Assembly: GCA_020055645.1 (NCBI GenBank) | Contig: CM034546.1 | Coordinates: 126,315,875 to 126,379,874, forward strand | Direction of reading: 5' to 3' | DNA from: Tomocerus qinae | Lineage: Eukaryota; Arthropoda; Collembola; Entomobryomorpha; Tomoceridae | Length of the DNA: 64,000 nucleotides | Notes under the pieces: generated by a model | What the model was told of the DNA's origin: nothing | The model's database searches: none | Seen by the model: the letters and a program-made list of their open reading frames with translations, nothing else | Program-made: the position numbers and the translations under genes | Shown: positions 48,701 to 59,454 of the stretch, in pieces | How positions within the stretch are numbered: the stretch's first letter is position 1 | Layout of the letters: each line of letters begins with the position of its first letter

Positions 48701-48908
48701 ATAAGGTACAAATTAATAATTTGGGTTTTAATAATCAGAAATGTGTTCACATTGGCATTTATATTAAAATGCAGATTTGCTAAATGCTAAACCTAATTTT
48801 TCAGTTACCTGCTTCTGACGCAATTGCTGCTCCTGAGCTGAGCTTAATACTATAATAAATGAAAAAATATAGAACTGGCAATACTAATAATGGGACTTGG
48901 TGGTCCAT
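37867..48908 (-). CDS. Giant secreted mosaic: five C-type-lectin-like domains plus proline-rich FxPD repeats, about 28 exons
   Basis: The start is ATG at 48908-48906, giving a signal peptide (MDHQVPLLVLPVLYFF). First exons are 48908-48809, 48690-48596, 48044-47687 and 47509-47483, in phase. Lectin-like domains lie at 48044-47687, then 46865-46380, 45330-44727, 44235-43689 and 43388-42905. The last four share one pattern: (L/Q)PW..A...C first, then FWSGG(R/K)F, GEP.DDSG..LCV and a terminal YYIC(V/I/M)RP. The EPN/QPD and WND sugar-binding triplets are altered (EPYDD, WSASD), so carbohydrate binding is uncertain. Short Pro/Lys/Glu-rich exons separate them. From 42780 to 37867 the protein is a Pro/Gly repeat region (separate entry). 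Exon joins in the repeat part are consistently G|GT, phase 1 (for example 42074, 40667, 39958). The last exon ends CGKNSVK. An adhesive, mucus-like or immune surface protein is possible; function is unknown. Confidence 0.8.
40285..40519. mobile_element. hAT-like MITE, copy 4, in an intron of the lectin-repeat gene
   Basis: A perfect 8-bp duplication ATCGGACA flanks it (40277-40284 and 40520-40527). The ends are CAAGGAACAAAAAAGG and, inverted, CAGGGAACCAAAAAGG. It is 235 bp long and shares the core GGAAGTAAATGGGGTACGC with the laccase-intron copies. Confidence 0.92.
44240..44398. repeat. 10-bp repeat GATTTAGTTC in a lectin gene intron
   Basis: About 15 units of (G/A)ATTTAGT(T/C)C run in tandem. 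A run of 11 G lies separately at about 44622. Confidence 0.9.
45494..46071. mobile_element. hAT-type MITE, 578 bp, in a lectin gene intron
   Basis: It is flanked by a perfect 8-bp duplication GTTGCTTC (45486-45493 and 46072-46079). The ends are CAGTGTACAAAATACCA and, inverted, CAGTGTACAAAATTTACC. Subterminal regions consist of repeated ACCATT/ACCACTT blocks and their complements. It has no coding frame. Confidence 0.92.
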
Positions 48909-49590
48909 TTTACCACCAACACAGGCAGTGCTGCTGAAATCTACATATGTCACTGATCACGATTATATAAAAGACTCAATTAATATAGACCAAAATGAAG
49001 TAAATACAATGGTTAACATACGATAGCAGTGAAAGAGTAAAAACATAAGTAACAAAAAACCATAAATATGAAAGAGCAACTCTAATTCTGAGTAAAAGCA
49101 TAAATTATGCCAATGTTACCAAAATTATTACCGGTTCAATGAACTAAAAGTTAGGATCTTTGAACTAGCTGTAGTTAAATGTGTGGAAGTATTTCCTGGT
49201 TTATGGCTCGGGTTGTTGTTAATATTTTCCGTTCGTAAGTATAATTTATATGTTCATTTATGTTACAGTATCACCATCACCTTATAAATTATTTTGTCTT
49301 GATCAAATTTAATGTAAGCAGGACTGCAACCAAAAACATTTCAGGAAAGGCCTGATAAATAAAATTTTTATGCTGAGAAGAGTTTTTTTTCTTTGATTTT
49401 ATACCTCTTCCCCTTCGCTAAGGTCCTGATTGTAAGAATCCTGCATAAAATTAGACTGACGCAAAAAGATGAAATTCACAATTCTTTAATTTCTTTGAAT
49501 ATGCGCAATTAGTATCATGTGGGGTATTATGGAACTAGATTTTTCCTGTTGCAATTGATAGGAAAACAAGATTCTATTGAAGATGTTCCT
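48909..49590. other. Upstream region of the lectin-repeat gene
   Basis: No gene was seen; the promoter should lie here but no clear box is visible. Confidence 0.4.
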
Positions 49591-49599
49591 GCAGTGGGA

Positions 49600-51290
49600 G
49601 TGGATGCTAAAGATGATTTCAAAGTTCAAGTATCTCTAGTTTTTGACTCGATTGTATTTTTAAATACAATTTGTACACAATAATTTGTGCATTATGTACA
49701 TTTTGACAATTGTAGATAAATAATATTGGGTGGCATGTTTTCTAATTGAAAAAAGATTTCAACAAATTGTAATGACTATGAAGGAAGAAAATTTTTTTTA
49801 ATTAAAAAATTGTGACTTAATGAAATTTTAGTATTATATGTCATTGGCGTCCTCCTCAGAATTGCATTAAAACTTCCAAAGAAGATCAAATTTTAATGAT
49901 AGTGAAGATGCAGAATGATTTAGAGTGGAACATTCAAATGAAAATCTTAAATAAATATTTTAGTACAAGAAAAGAGTATTTAGAAAATGTTTTTGGGGTA
50001 AAGTCAGACTCGAATTTTAAACTTTGGCCTAGAAGGTTCTAATGACCACCAACAGAACTGCGAAGATGCTAAATGGTTTCTATAAAAGTACCGATTCGGT
50101 TCCGCAAAATTAACCATTATTTTATAACAAATGTATTTTTACATACAGTGTGTATACAATTAATAGTTGGCATTTTGACAAACGACAATTGTAGCCATTA
50201 AATTTTGGCTCAAATGTTTTCATATTTTTTGAAAAAGATTTCAACAAACTGTGATGGCTAGGAAAGATTATGTTTTAATGAAAGTTTAGTATTATCTCAT
50301 TGGCGTCCTCCTCAGAATAACATGAAAACGTTCAAAGAAGATCAACTTTTAATGCTAATGTAGACGTAGAACGATTTAGAGTGGAACATTCAAACGAAAA
50401 GTTTTAATGAATATTTGTAAATATTTGAAAATGTTTTGTGGTAAATAAGACTCAAAAATTATACTTTCATCTATAGCGTTTTAGAGACCACCAACAGAAC
50501 CGTTAAGGTGACCATAAATTTCCATAAAGTACCCCAACTCTAACCATTATTTTTATAACAAATGTATATTATATACTAATTTTATGTAATTAATAGTTGG
50601 CATTTTCACAAAGGACAATTGTAGCCACAAAATTTTGGCTCACTTGTTTACATATTTTTAGAAAAAGGTTTCAGCAAATTGTGATGGCTAGGAAAGAAGA
50701 AAGGCAAGAAAAGAAAATTTAGAAACATTTTAGGGTGACGTGAGACTCGAAACTTAAATCTTGTCGTAAAGGGTTCTAGTGACCGCAAACATTGCTGGTA
50801 AGGTGCCATTAAATTTCTAATAAAGTGCCAATTCGGTACCCCAATGATAACCATTATTTTTATAACAAATGTATTTTCACGTACTTTGTGTATACAAATT
50901 AATAGTTGATATTTTGACAAAAACAATTGTTGATAGAAGATGTTGGCTCTTCCAATTTTATGAACAAGTTTTGAACAAATTGTAATGGCTAAAATGGAAG
51001 AAAATCAAGAAATGAAAATTTAAAATTGTGTCTTAATGAAAGTTTAGTATTATCTCATTGGCGTCCTCCTCAGAATTGCATGAAAACTTTCAAAGAAGAT
51101 CGACTTTTAATGCTAGTGTAGACGTAGAATGATTTAGAGTGGAACATTCAAACGAAAAGTTTTAATGAATATTTTAGTTCAAGAAACGAATATTTTGAAA
51201 ATGTTTTGGGGTACTATGAGACTCGAAACTTAAACTTGCATCTATAACGTTCTAGTGACTACCAACAGAACCGGTGAGGTGCACATTTTT
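49600..51290. repeat. Degenerate long tandem repeat, period about 440 bp
   Basis: Landmarks recur in order. ATTGGCGTCCTCCTCAGAAT occurs near 49852, 50302 and 51058. ACCAACAGAAC or a variant occurs near 50048, 50490, 50785 and 51257. TAATAGTTGGCATTTT(G/C)AC occurs near 50160, 50590 and, altered, 50900. Spacings are about 440, 300 and 470, so one unit carries a deletion. No coding frame spans it. Confidence 0.8.
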
Positions 51291-51567
51291 TGATGCCTGA
51301 CATACATACATTTGGAATTATTCAATGCGCATGTGTCAGTTCACGTTTATACTATAGTCATGATGATGGAATGAACATTTTCCAAAAGCTTTCAACTAAA
51401 TATTATTACAAGTAAATATTTACATTCATGAATCATCGTTTCCGCAGTCCGCACCTCCAATATCTTCTTGTCAAAAATCATGAACAATCAACAATATTCC
51501 AATTTGGTTATATAATTCAAGTCAGAGCTGTGCATTGCAATGTCTTTTGAACCTCGATAACAATTCA

Positions 51568-53455
51568 GACAGAAATTATTTGAAATAGGAAAATTAAAAA
51601 AAGTAGGTCTTCAGTGGACATTTTTAGTTCTGTTTTTCTGTGCACTTTTTTATTGTTAACTGACATCTTTGGTGAAAAAAATTCATTTTTCAGTATTTCA
51701 GGGCCTATGTGAAATAACACCAAAAAATCGGAATATGAAATAGCTCCGAAACTACCGGTCTGATTTGGATGAAACTTGGAACAGAAGTCAACAATCGCGG
51801 TATCTCGGGGTGTTTTTTGAATTTGTGAAAAATTCGAATTTCTTCCCTTTCAAAATTACGAAAAAAATTTCGAAATAGGCAGTTTTTCATATACGGAATT
51901 GTTTCATCAAAATTCTGCCCGATTAAAAATAAAGCCCTAATAAAGTTATGGTTTATAGAGGAAAAAAATATTTCAAAATTGTTGACCTCTACAAGATGTC
52001 AGAGGTCAAATTTTATTTTTCGTCAAAATATGCTTATGTAAGGTGTCGTTTGCCAGCTAAAGTTATAGTAAAGACTAAATAAGTTACTATTTTGGCAACC
52101 TAGGGCTCCATACAGAGGTCAAAGGTCATAACTATAAAAATGGAAATGTCTGATGCACAAGCTATACTGCGGTAGTGCATCTGGCATTTTAGTACTTACT
52201 AGCCATATAACCCATTTTTAACATAGGCTTGTGTCTGCTTCAGTGCCTACATAATACATGGCAAAGTTTATTTTGCCTTCCTGCCAATTAAACACTTATG
52301 ACATCTAATGCAATCTAATGTAATTGACGTATTACATCGTAATGATATGTCTATTGCTAATAGAAAGGTGAGGATAAGAACATTTAGTACATCGAAGTGA
52401 AGAAGATGAGATGAATAATTGTCAAATATCATAATAAAAATCATAGAACTTTCTCTTAATACTTACCCACAATGCGACTTGTGAATGCGAATAGTACTTT
52501 TGTCACTAGCACTTTAACACTTTGTTTTCCAAAAGGAACTTTTTGGGCTTTAAAACATTTCAAGTTTCACTTATTAGAGCCGCAGCGAGAGAAATATTTC
52601 AGGAGGGGCACCGAGACATTTTTTTAGCGATTTGGGCACGGGCCCCGGTGCTCCCCCCCCCCCTCGCTGCGGCCCTGCCCTGATTCATAAATTATGTTGA
52701 CAGAGAAGCCAACTAATATGGATATGGACTAACAAATTAGCAGGAAGGCAAAATAAACTTTGCCATGTATTATGTAGGCACTGAAGCAGACACAAGCCTA
52801 TGTTAAAAATGGGTTATATGGCTAGTAAGTACTAAAATGCCAGATGCACTACCGCCGTATAGCTTGTGCATCAGACATTTCCATTTTTATAGTTATGACC
52901 TTTGACCTCTGTATGGAGCCTAGGTTGCCAAAATAGTTACTTATTTAGTCTTTACTATAACTTTAGCTGACAAACGACACCTTACATAAGCATATTTTGA
53001 CGAAAAATAAAATTTGACGTCTGACATCTTGTAGAGGTCAACAATTTTGAAATATTATTTTCCTCTATAAACCATAACTTTATTAGGGCTTTATTTTTAA
53101 TCGGGCAGAATTTTAATGAAACAATTCCTTATATGAAAAACTGCCTATTTCGAAATTTTTTTAGTAATTTTGAAAGGGAAGAAATTCGAATTTTTCACAA
53201 ATTCAAAAAACACCCCGAGATACCGCGATTGTTGACTTCTGTTCCAAGTTTCATCCAAATCAGACCGGTAGTTTCGGAGCTATTTCATATTCCGATTTTT
53301 TGGTGTTATTTCACATAGGCCCTGAAATACTGAAAAATGAATTTTTTTCACCAAAGATGTCAGTTAACAATAAAAAAGTGCACAGAAAAACAGAACTAAA
53401 AATGTCCACTGAAGACCTACTTTTTTTAATTTTCCTATTTCAAATAATTTCTGTC
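51568..53455. mobile_element. Foldback-type element, 1888 bp, with 720-bp inverted arms
   Basis: The left arm (51568-52290) and right arm (52733-53455) are reverse complements with only a few differences. They enclose a spacer of about 440 bp holding a C-rich, GC-rich patch. TTCA occurs on both sides (51564-51567 and 53456-53459), a likely 4-bp target duplication. Two nearly identical 61-codon frames, one in each arm, are consequences of the inverted repeat. No transposase was seen. Confidence 0.9.
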
Positions 53456-53459
53456 TTCA

Positions 53460-54141
53460 ATGGATAAGAATGTAATGTAAAAAAGTGATTTTTCCCTGCG
53501 TTCACAAATGCTGTACTTTTCAAATGAAAAATTATTTAATCATTTGAGATGCATCAGATATGATGACAGAATACTACAATCTACAAAATCGTACTGCTAT
53601 AAAACATTTTTTTATTTCACTAGATTGACAATTCATGACAAAAAAGCATTTACTTCTGTTGTGCTTGTGCTACACTTCGCTACCCGTAATCTTTGTTTAT
53701 TTGTAAGGAATTGTAAGACTCAAGTTTATAAGTTGTGCCTGATTGAGCGGTAATATTAAAAAGCAGAAAGAAGAGTTACACAACAATTTTGTAGGAAACT
53801 GCAAAAATGGTTAAAAGATTTTAAATAGAATGTCAGTCAAGAATAAATAAAAATAACGAATTAAAACATTTTTCTAAATGTTAACTATAGGAAAATAGTA
53901 CCTAGTTAACTCCAGAGAGATGTTTTGACCCATTTGACATTTGAGGGAACTTATAGTTTTGATTTGAATGTTGAATAACAGATTAACATTTTTACAATGC
54001 TCATCCTTTGCGAATATTGCGATATTAGATGCATTTGTTATGATGATTGGATGGAACATCTGGTAATTTTTGACAAACATTAGTACAAGTAATTTATAAA
54101 AACGGCCATCGTTTATAATTAATATTTTGACTAAATTACAG
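53460..54141. other. Region 5' of the TUT1-like gene; first exon not found
   Basis: The missing start exon of the next gene should be here or further left. The frame at 53508-53753 has no domain and no fitting donor that I could assign. Confidence 0.35.
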
Positions 54142-57100
54142 CTTAGCAGTCGTCACCAGGAAGTTGTCAGCGACGCGATAAATTCTTGGGATTCCTCATT
54201 AAATCAGCGATCTCTTTTGGTCACAGTAAGTGGAACAAAACCTGACAAAGTTGACCTATGCTGGTATTTTGCTAACTATGGACTGGTGGCTGACGCATTT
54301 TTTGAAGCCGACTTGGAGTTCTGCGTTATTCAGTTGGATAAGAAGTAATAATTTTTTACCTGCCAATCAGAAATGTATTGTGTCAAATAAATTCTCTTGA
54401 TAAGTTTTAATGACACTTTGACATTGATTTGACTGATTGTATTATTTGTAGAGACTATGCCCAAACAGCTGTATCTGGTAAACACAACATGGAAGGGGTC
54501 AACCTTTCTGTTCGCCTGAGAGAAGACGTTTCAGATAATGAATGTGAGTAATGTAAGAATTTGATTGACTTACAGGTAAACTAACCAATATTTGATATTT
54601 TTTCGTAATCTGCAATTAATTATTATTTTATAGGGCTTCTACTAAATTCTATGGTCCGACGAAATGCTACAAAAGATATGGTTCAGAGAAAATCGGAATC
54701 TTTTGAAGAGAGACACTTGAAACTTGCGGATACTTTGAAATCCTTTCCGCTTGACTATCAAATTGAGCGTTTCGAACGAGAAATTAAAATGAACTCTGTT
54801 GAAATGAACATACGAGAAAAATTAGTGCAGGATATGAACAAACTCTTTGGTAGAATGATTAAGTTCCCGAACTGCGTTCTGTGTCCTTTCGGATCTCTTG
54901 TAACTGGCCTCGGAAATAACTCATCTGTTCTGAATATATATTTTGATGCAATCGGTAAAAAGTTAAAAAAAATATTTTACATATTAAAATAATTTAGATT
55001 ATTTAATTTTGGAATATTAGATTTTTCATTTAACTCGTCAATTTTCTATGTAGGTGAATGCGTTGGGAAAAAAAGGGATAAAGATGATAATGCAAATCCT
55101 TATTGGAGACAAACACTAGAAGTAGTTCAACAATATATTCATAGTTGCAATCGGAAAGATAATTTGTTTTGCTATGATTTGATCTCTCTTCCTCGTGACC
55201 CAATTCCATGTGTAAAATTTATTCACTACGTTACTGGAGTTAAATGCAGATTTACTTTTGACAGTTTACTTCCTGTACGCACATCGAAGCTGATAGCATT
55301 AGTGATAAAACTAGATCCAAGACTGCCTGCTTTATTTCAGTTTGTCAAGTATTGGGGAGAGTACCATAAATTGACTGGTCCGCAGAAACTGACGACATAT
55401 TCGCTGTATCTTCTTCTGGTGGTTTATCTAACGTTGCAAAAGATAATTCCTTCTGTGTCCGTTCTCCAGTCGATGAGTACAAGCAGCGAAAAAGTCAGCG
55501 AGTGGGAAACTACATTTAGCGACGATATTGAGAAAATAACCACTTTGATGTCATTTTTTGGAACAAAGGGCAATTGCGATAAGAATGATACAACGGGAAA
55601 GCCAACGGCTCGCTCAGTTCTTCAGTTGGTAGTGGATTTTTGCAAACTTTACGCCCATTCAGATTTACAGTCTCTGGTCATTTGTCCTTGCATTGGAGAA
55701 TTATTACCAAAAATTGCCTTTGAACCTGGAAAAGAAGATATGCTCCCTAAAGGACTAGAAGCGTATAAATTGTGGGCCTCTGGGAAAAAGCACAGACTGA
55801 ATACGAAAACTTTGCTATGCATTCAAGACCCGTTTTATTTGAAGCGGAATATCTCTTCGGAAACTCCAGAAGACATCGTATGGAAATTTCAGTTCGTTTG
55901 TGCAGACACAGTAGACAATATTGAAGCAGTTCTAAATTCTCCTAGTCCGAATCTGATGGAAATTTTCAATCCTAAGAATTCTAAGAAGGAAGTTTCAAGT
56001 GAAACCCCAGGAAGTAGTAACGAGGTTGTGAATCCCGTTGGTGATAGATTAATCACTGCCAATAGTACTACAAGTTTGGATTCAATTTCTGATGATTCTC
56101 CAATATTAGGTGCACCTCACCACGTTCAAGATGATTTGATCCATGTGAAACCTAATCCAGTAGGTTTATGTCCTATTAATGTTAATTTGCCTCCACCTAA
56201 TTGGAATCCAGGATATTCCATGCCTCCAGCAGTAGCTCCTTTCCCTCAATTTAATCGCCAACCTACCAATGATGCCTTCCAACAGCCTCAATATTTAAAT
56301 CAGTATGCAAATTCTTGCACTGTCGTCGAACGTATTTCATCTCCTGAGTTATTCCCACAAGAATTCCCATCTGCACACGTGGAACCTCCAGATAGAAAAC
56401 CCAGTCATAGAACTTTAGTTCATGTTTCGTCTTCAAGGACGTCTAAATCTATTTCCTCTCCGAAAGAAAAACCAGTCCTGGAATTCTCCAAGTATGAGCA
56501 AATATTTACATACGCTCCTACGAATGAATTCGTTCGGATGTTCAAGAAATACTTTGGAAATCTTGTCTTAGAGTCTGCAATGAAAATCCGTCTCAAAGTT
56601 CTGTGGTGTTTGTTCCTGGAAGAATTCTTTGAAGAAGTATATACCAAGGCATTTCCATTCAAGGTCGAAGATGTCGACCCAGACTGTGTAGTTCTAAACA
56701 CGCTCAAACCAACCAGGGAAGAAGATGGAACTACCAGCACTTCTCTCATTCATACACTGGACAAACCTCCCGATCCTAAAAAGCGAAAAAGAGAGGAGGA
56801 GGAGAGATATAAATATCCACCGCAATCAAATCCCTTTAAACCCAAGTTTTTTGAGCTCCAGATCAATTTTACATATTCCAAGGCATTTATCTGTAGGGTT
56901 AATACCAACTGTCTGATTAATAGAGCAAAAATACGGAGCAGAGCAAAAGAAGATTCCCATCTCGTCAGACAATTTCCAAATCCTATGGAGTGGGAAGGTA
57001 AAATTAATTTTATTACTTCTTAATTATTTAATTTTATTACTTTTAAATAAATCTTATTTAATTTTTAATCTTTAATTTTAATTTAATTTTTAATCTTTAA

Positions 57101-57411
57101 TTTTAATTTAATTTTTTAATTTAATTTAAATTTAATTCTGATTTTTTATTCTAAAAATAGGCGAGATAAGCAGAAGAACTTTCGTGGCCGACAAAGGAAG
57201 AAGAACGCCTCTGATATGCAAATTTGTCTGCAGAGTCACAATGGATGTGGCTGACGACAAATGCGTGACTGTCGTCTGGAAGATCATCAAAGGGGACTCC
57301 AAGGAAATGAATTCCATTGAAAATATAACCGACCACATCATCTCCGTTTTTAGAGACTTGGTTCCCAAATACCAAATTTTTCGGCTGTCCAAATGGCTTG
57401 AAGCTCGCTAA
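54142..57411 (+). CDS. TUT1/Star-PAP-like RNA nucleotidyltransferase, probably catalytically dead, 5' end missing
   Basis: The exons are 54142-54344, 54452-54543, 54634-54954, 55054-56997 and 57161-57411, all in phase, with a first exon still needed. The first two encode an RRM-like fold (SLLVTVSGTKPDKVDLCWYF ... GVNLSVRL). The polymerase-beta-type core follows with FGSLVTGLGNNSSVLNIYFD, then the PAP central domain (FVKYWGEYHKLTGPQKLTTY). A disordered Pro/Ser stretch and a basic nuclear signal (PKKRKREEEER) come next, and a C-terminal domain ends the protein. This order matches terminal uridylyl/poly(A) polymerases of U6 snRNA and mRNA. The catalytic pattern S-D-x-D reads S-V-L-N, and the third aspartate position (VKCRFTFD) is Arg. 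All three metal ligands thus seem absent, so I infer a pseudoenzyme that may still bind RNA. The frame is open and splice sites are good, so it is not a decayed gene. Confidence 0.75.
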
Positions 57412-57545
57412 ACGCCGCCATCCTAGTCAGCAAAGCTGTAATACTTGTATCATGTATAAATACTTGTGAACTGACCTTTTAACTTGTTTTAATTAATTCT
57501 TTAACCATGATTTGTAATTCCTATGCAGTAACTATCAATTATATT

Positions 57546-57551
57546 AATAAA
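57546..57551 (+). terminator. Poly-A signal of the TUT1-like gene
   Basis: AATAAA lies 135 bases after the stop codon. Confidence 0.55.
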
Positions 57552-59454
57552 GGTAAGTCTGCAGAAAAATTTACTTTGTTGTTCAAATGGATAGTAAATA
57601 TTTTTTAGATGTTAGTCATGTTTATTTTTAATGCTAGTTTCAAAAGGACCTAATTTGTATTTATTTTGGAAAGAAAATTGTTCTACCTTAGATAATTAGA
57701 TAATAAAATATAGAGGTATATGGTATATTATATTTTCTGGTATTAATTTGGATGGGTATTTAAAAATATGACTTTATTTAAAATCAGTGAGGTGGAAAAA
57801 TGTGGTATTGGTACAATTTGATATATATTACAAATAGGTATGTATTTATTTCGCATTTAAAATTTGAAACGATGAAAGATATTTAAAAATGATCTAGATA
57901 CAGTTAACAAGAGTAATTTTCACAAAAGCTTAAAAAACGAAAGAAAATATCAACACCATTCCAATACAAAATATTACAGATATTATAAGAAACTGAATTA
58001 TATTTAAGGTGATTAATATGGCAGCATGCCTTTTGGTTCTTTTCAGCTGAATAATTAGGTTCATTCAGTTACGTATCACACTAATTTATTGACTATCTGA
58101 TTTTAATTATGGTATGCTATTTGATGGCGTCTCATGAAAGCTACATTTTACAGGTATCGATGGTCAACAAAGCGAAAGGCCTTTATTTTACATATTATTA
58201 GGCAGATTTTTATTACGTAATATCAGGTTCTTATTGTTTATTGAGGGGAGATGGAGAAAATTCTCCAGTAGATTTAGTCCGTTTATTTGGAGCACAATTT
58301 AAAGGAATTATTAAGCCAAAAGTCCCGTTCACACATTTAGTAGTAGTAACAACAAAGATATTTTGATATTAATTGTGTGATGATAATGAATAACGTACTC
58401 CTTGATGTTTCCCATTTTTTGAATGATTGTTTGCACTTGTACGTTTAGTAGTATTCGCAATCAGTAAACCATTTTTTTGATATTACACAAGATTATTTGA
58501 ATCAACGTTTCGATTTGATAACTTTCCCCCCATTTCGAAAGTAGTAATTATAATTATTATATTTATATATTAATAAATACCAATTTAGTATGCCGGAAGA
58601 ATGAAAAAGCCGGATATTTGGAATTCGGGTAGACTCATTGTATATTCATTGTACTACAGTGAGAGCTAGCCGTTAAATATTGATAGCACGGGCTGGACTC
58701 ACTTATTATTTATGTTGATGAAATGGACGTAGGTACAGGAAGGTTAGTGATATATTATGTTTGCATGTTTTTGTGGGTAAAGTATAAAATGTTTAGCATC
58801 TCATCTCTCAATCCTGGAAATCCTTTTTTTAAACCTCCGAGGGAAAATACAATTAGCATATTAAATTGGTATTGGCCACTGGCAAGTACAATTTATATAA
58901 TATTGATATTAATAATATGCATTAGGTTTGAAGATATTTGTCTGTGCACAGGTTCTCTCTATATCATCAACAGTTAATTATAATTTTAATAATATATAAC
59001 AGTATACTCTAATTAATATTGTAATCATATAGGCCATAAGGTTTTACACACCATTCGATGTGCAGGTTTTAGGTCGTAACAATATTTAATGATTGCGAAT
59101 ACTAATCTTTAAAAACAGCAAGATTAGTATATAAAAATTATTATGTTAGTAAGCTCATACATAACACGCAGGATATTTAATTATTATTGTAGTTAGAGTA
59201 ATAATATGTGCCAAGTTTGGTGCTAACGGATTCCCCGTGATTTGTTCCGTAAGTAGTATAGTACTTGTCTTTTCTGGAATTATGCGCTTTTCAGGAGGAC
59301 ACTGACTGACTAGAAGTAAGCGAGATTTGAAGGCAGCGGAATGATATATTTCAATTTCATAGTATTTTGAAGGCATTGTGATTTCTTAGTAGGAAAAGTT
59401 TGAGCGGATGATTAAAACTTAAATTTTCTTTCCCCCCATTCACTCCATTTTCTA
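57552..59454. other. Intergenic, between two convergent genes
   Basis: AT-rich; no gene was seen. The frames at 58723 and 59155 show no domain. Confidence 0.4.

Noticed and set aside
51705-53318. Two near-identical 61-codon frames on opposite strands
   Set aside because: They lie in the two arms of the foldback element and have no domain.
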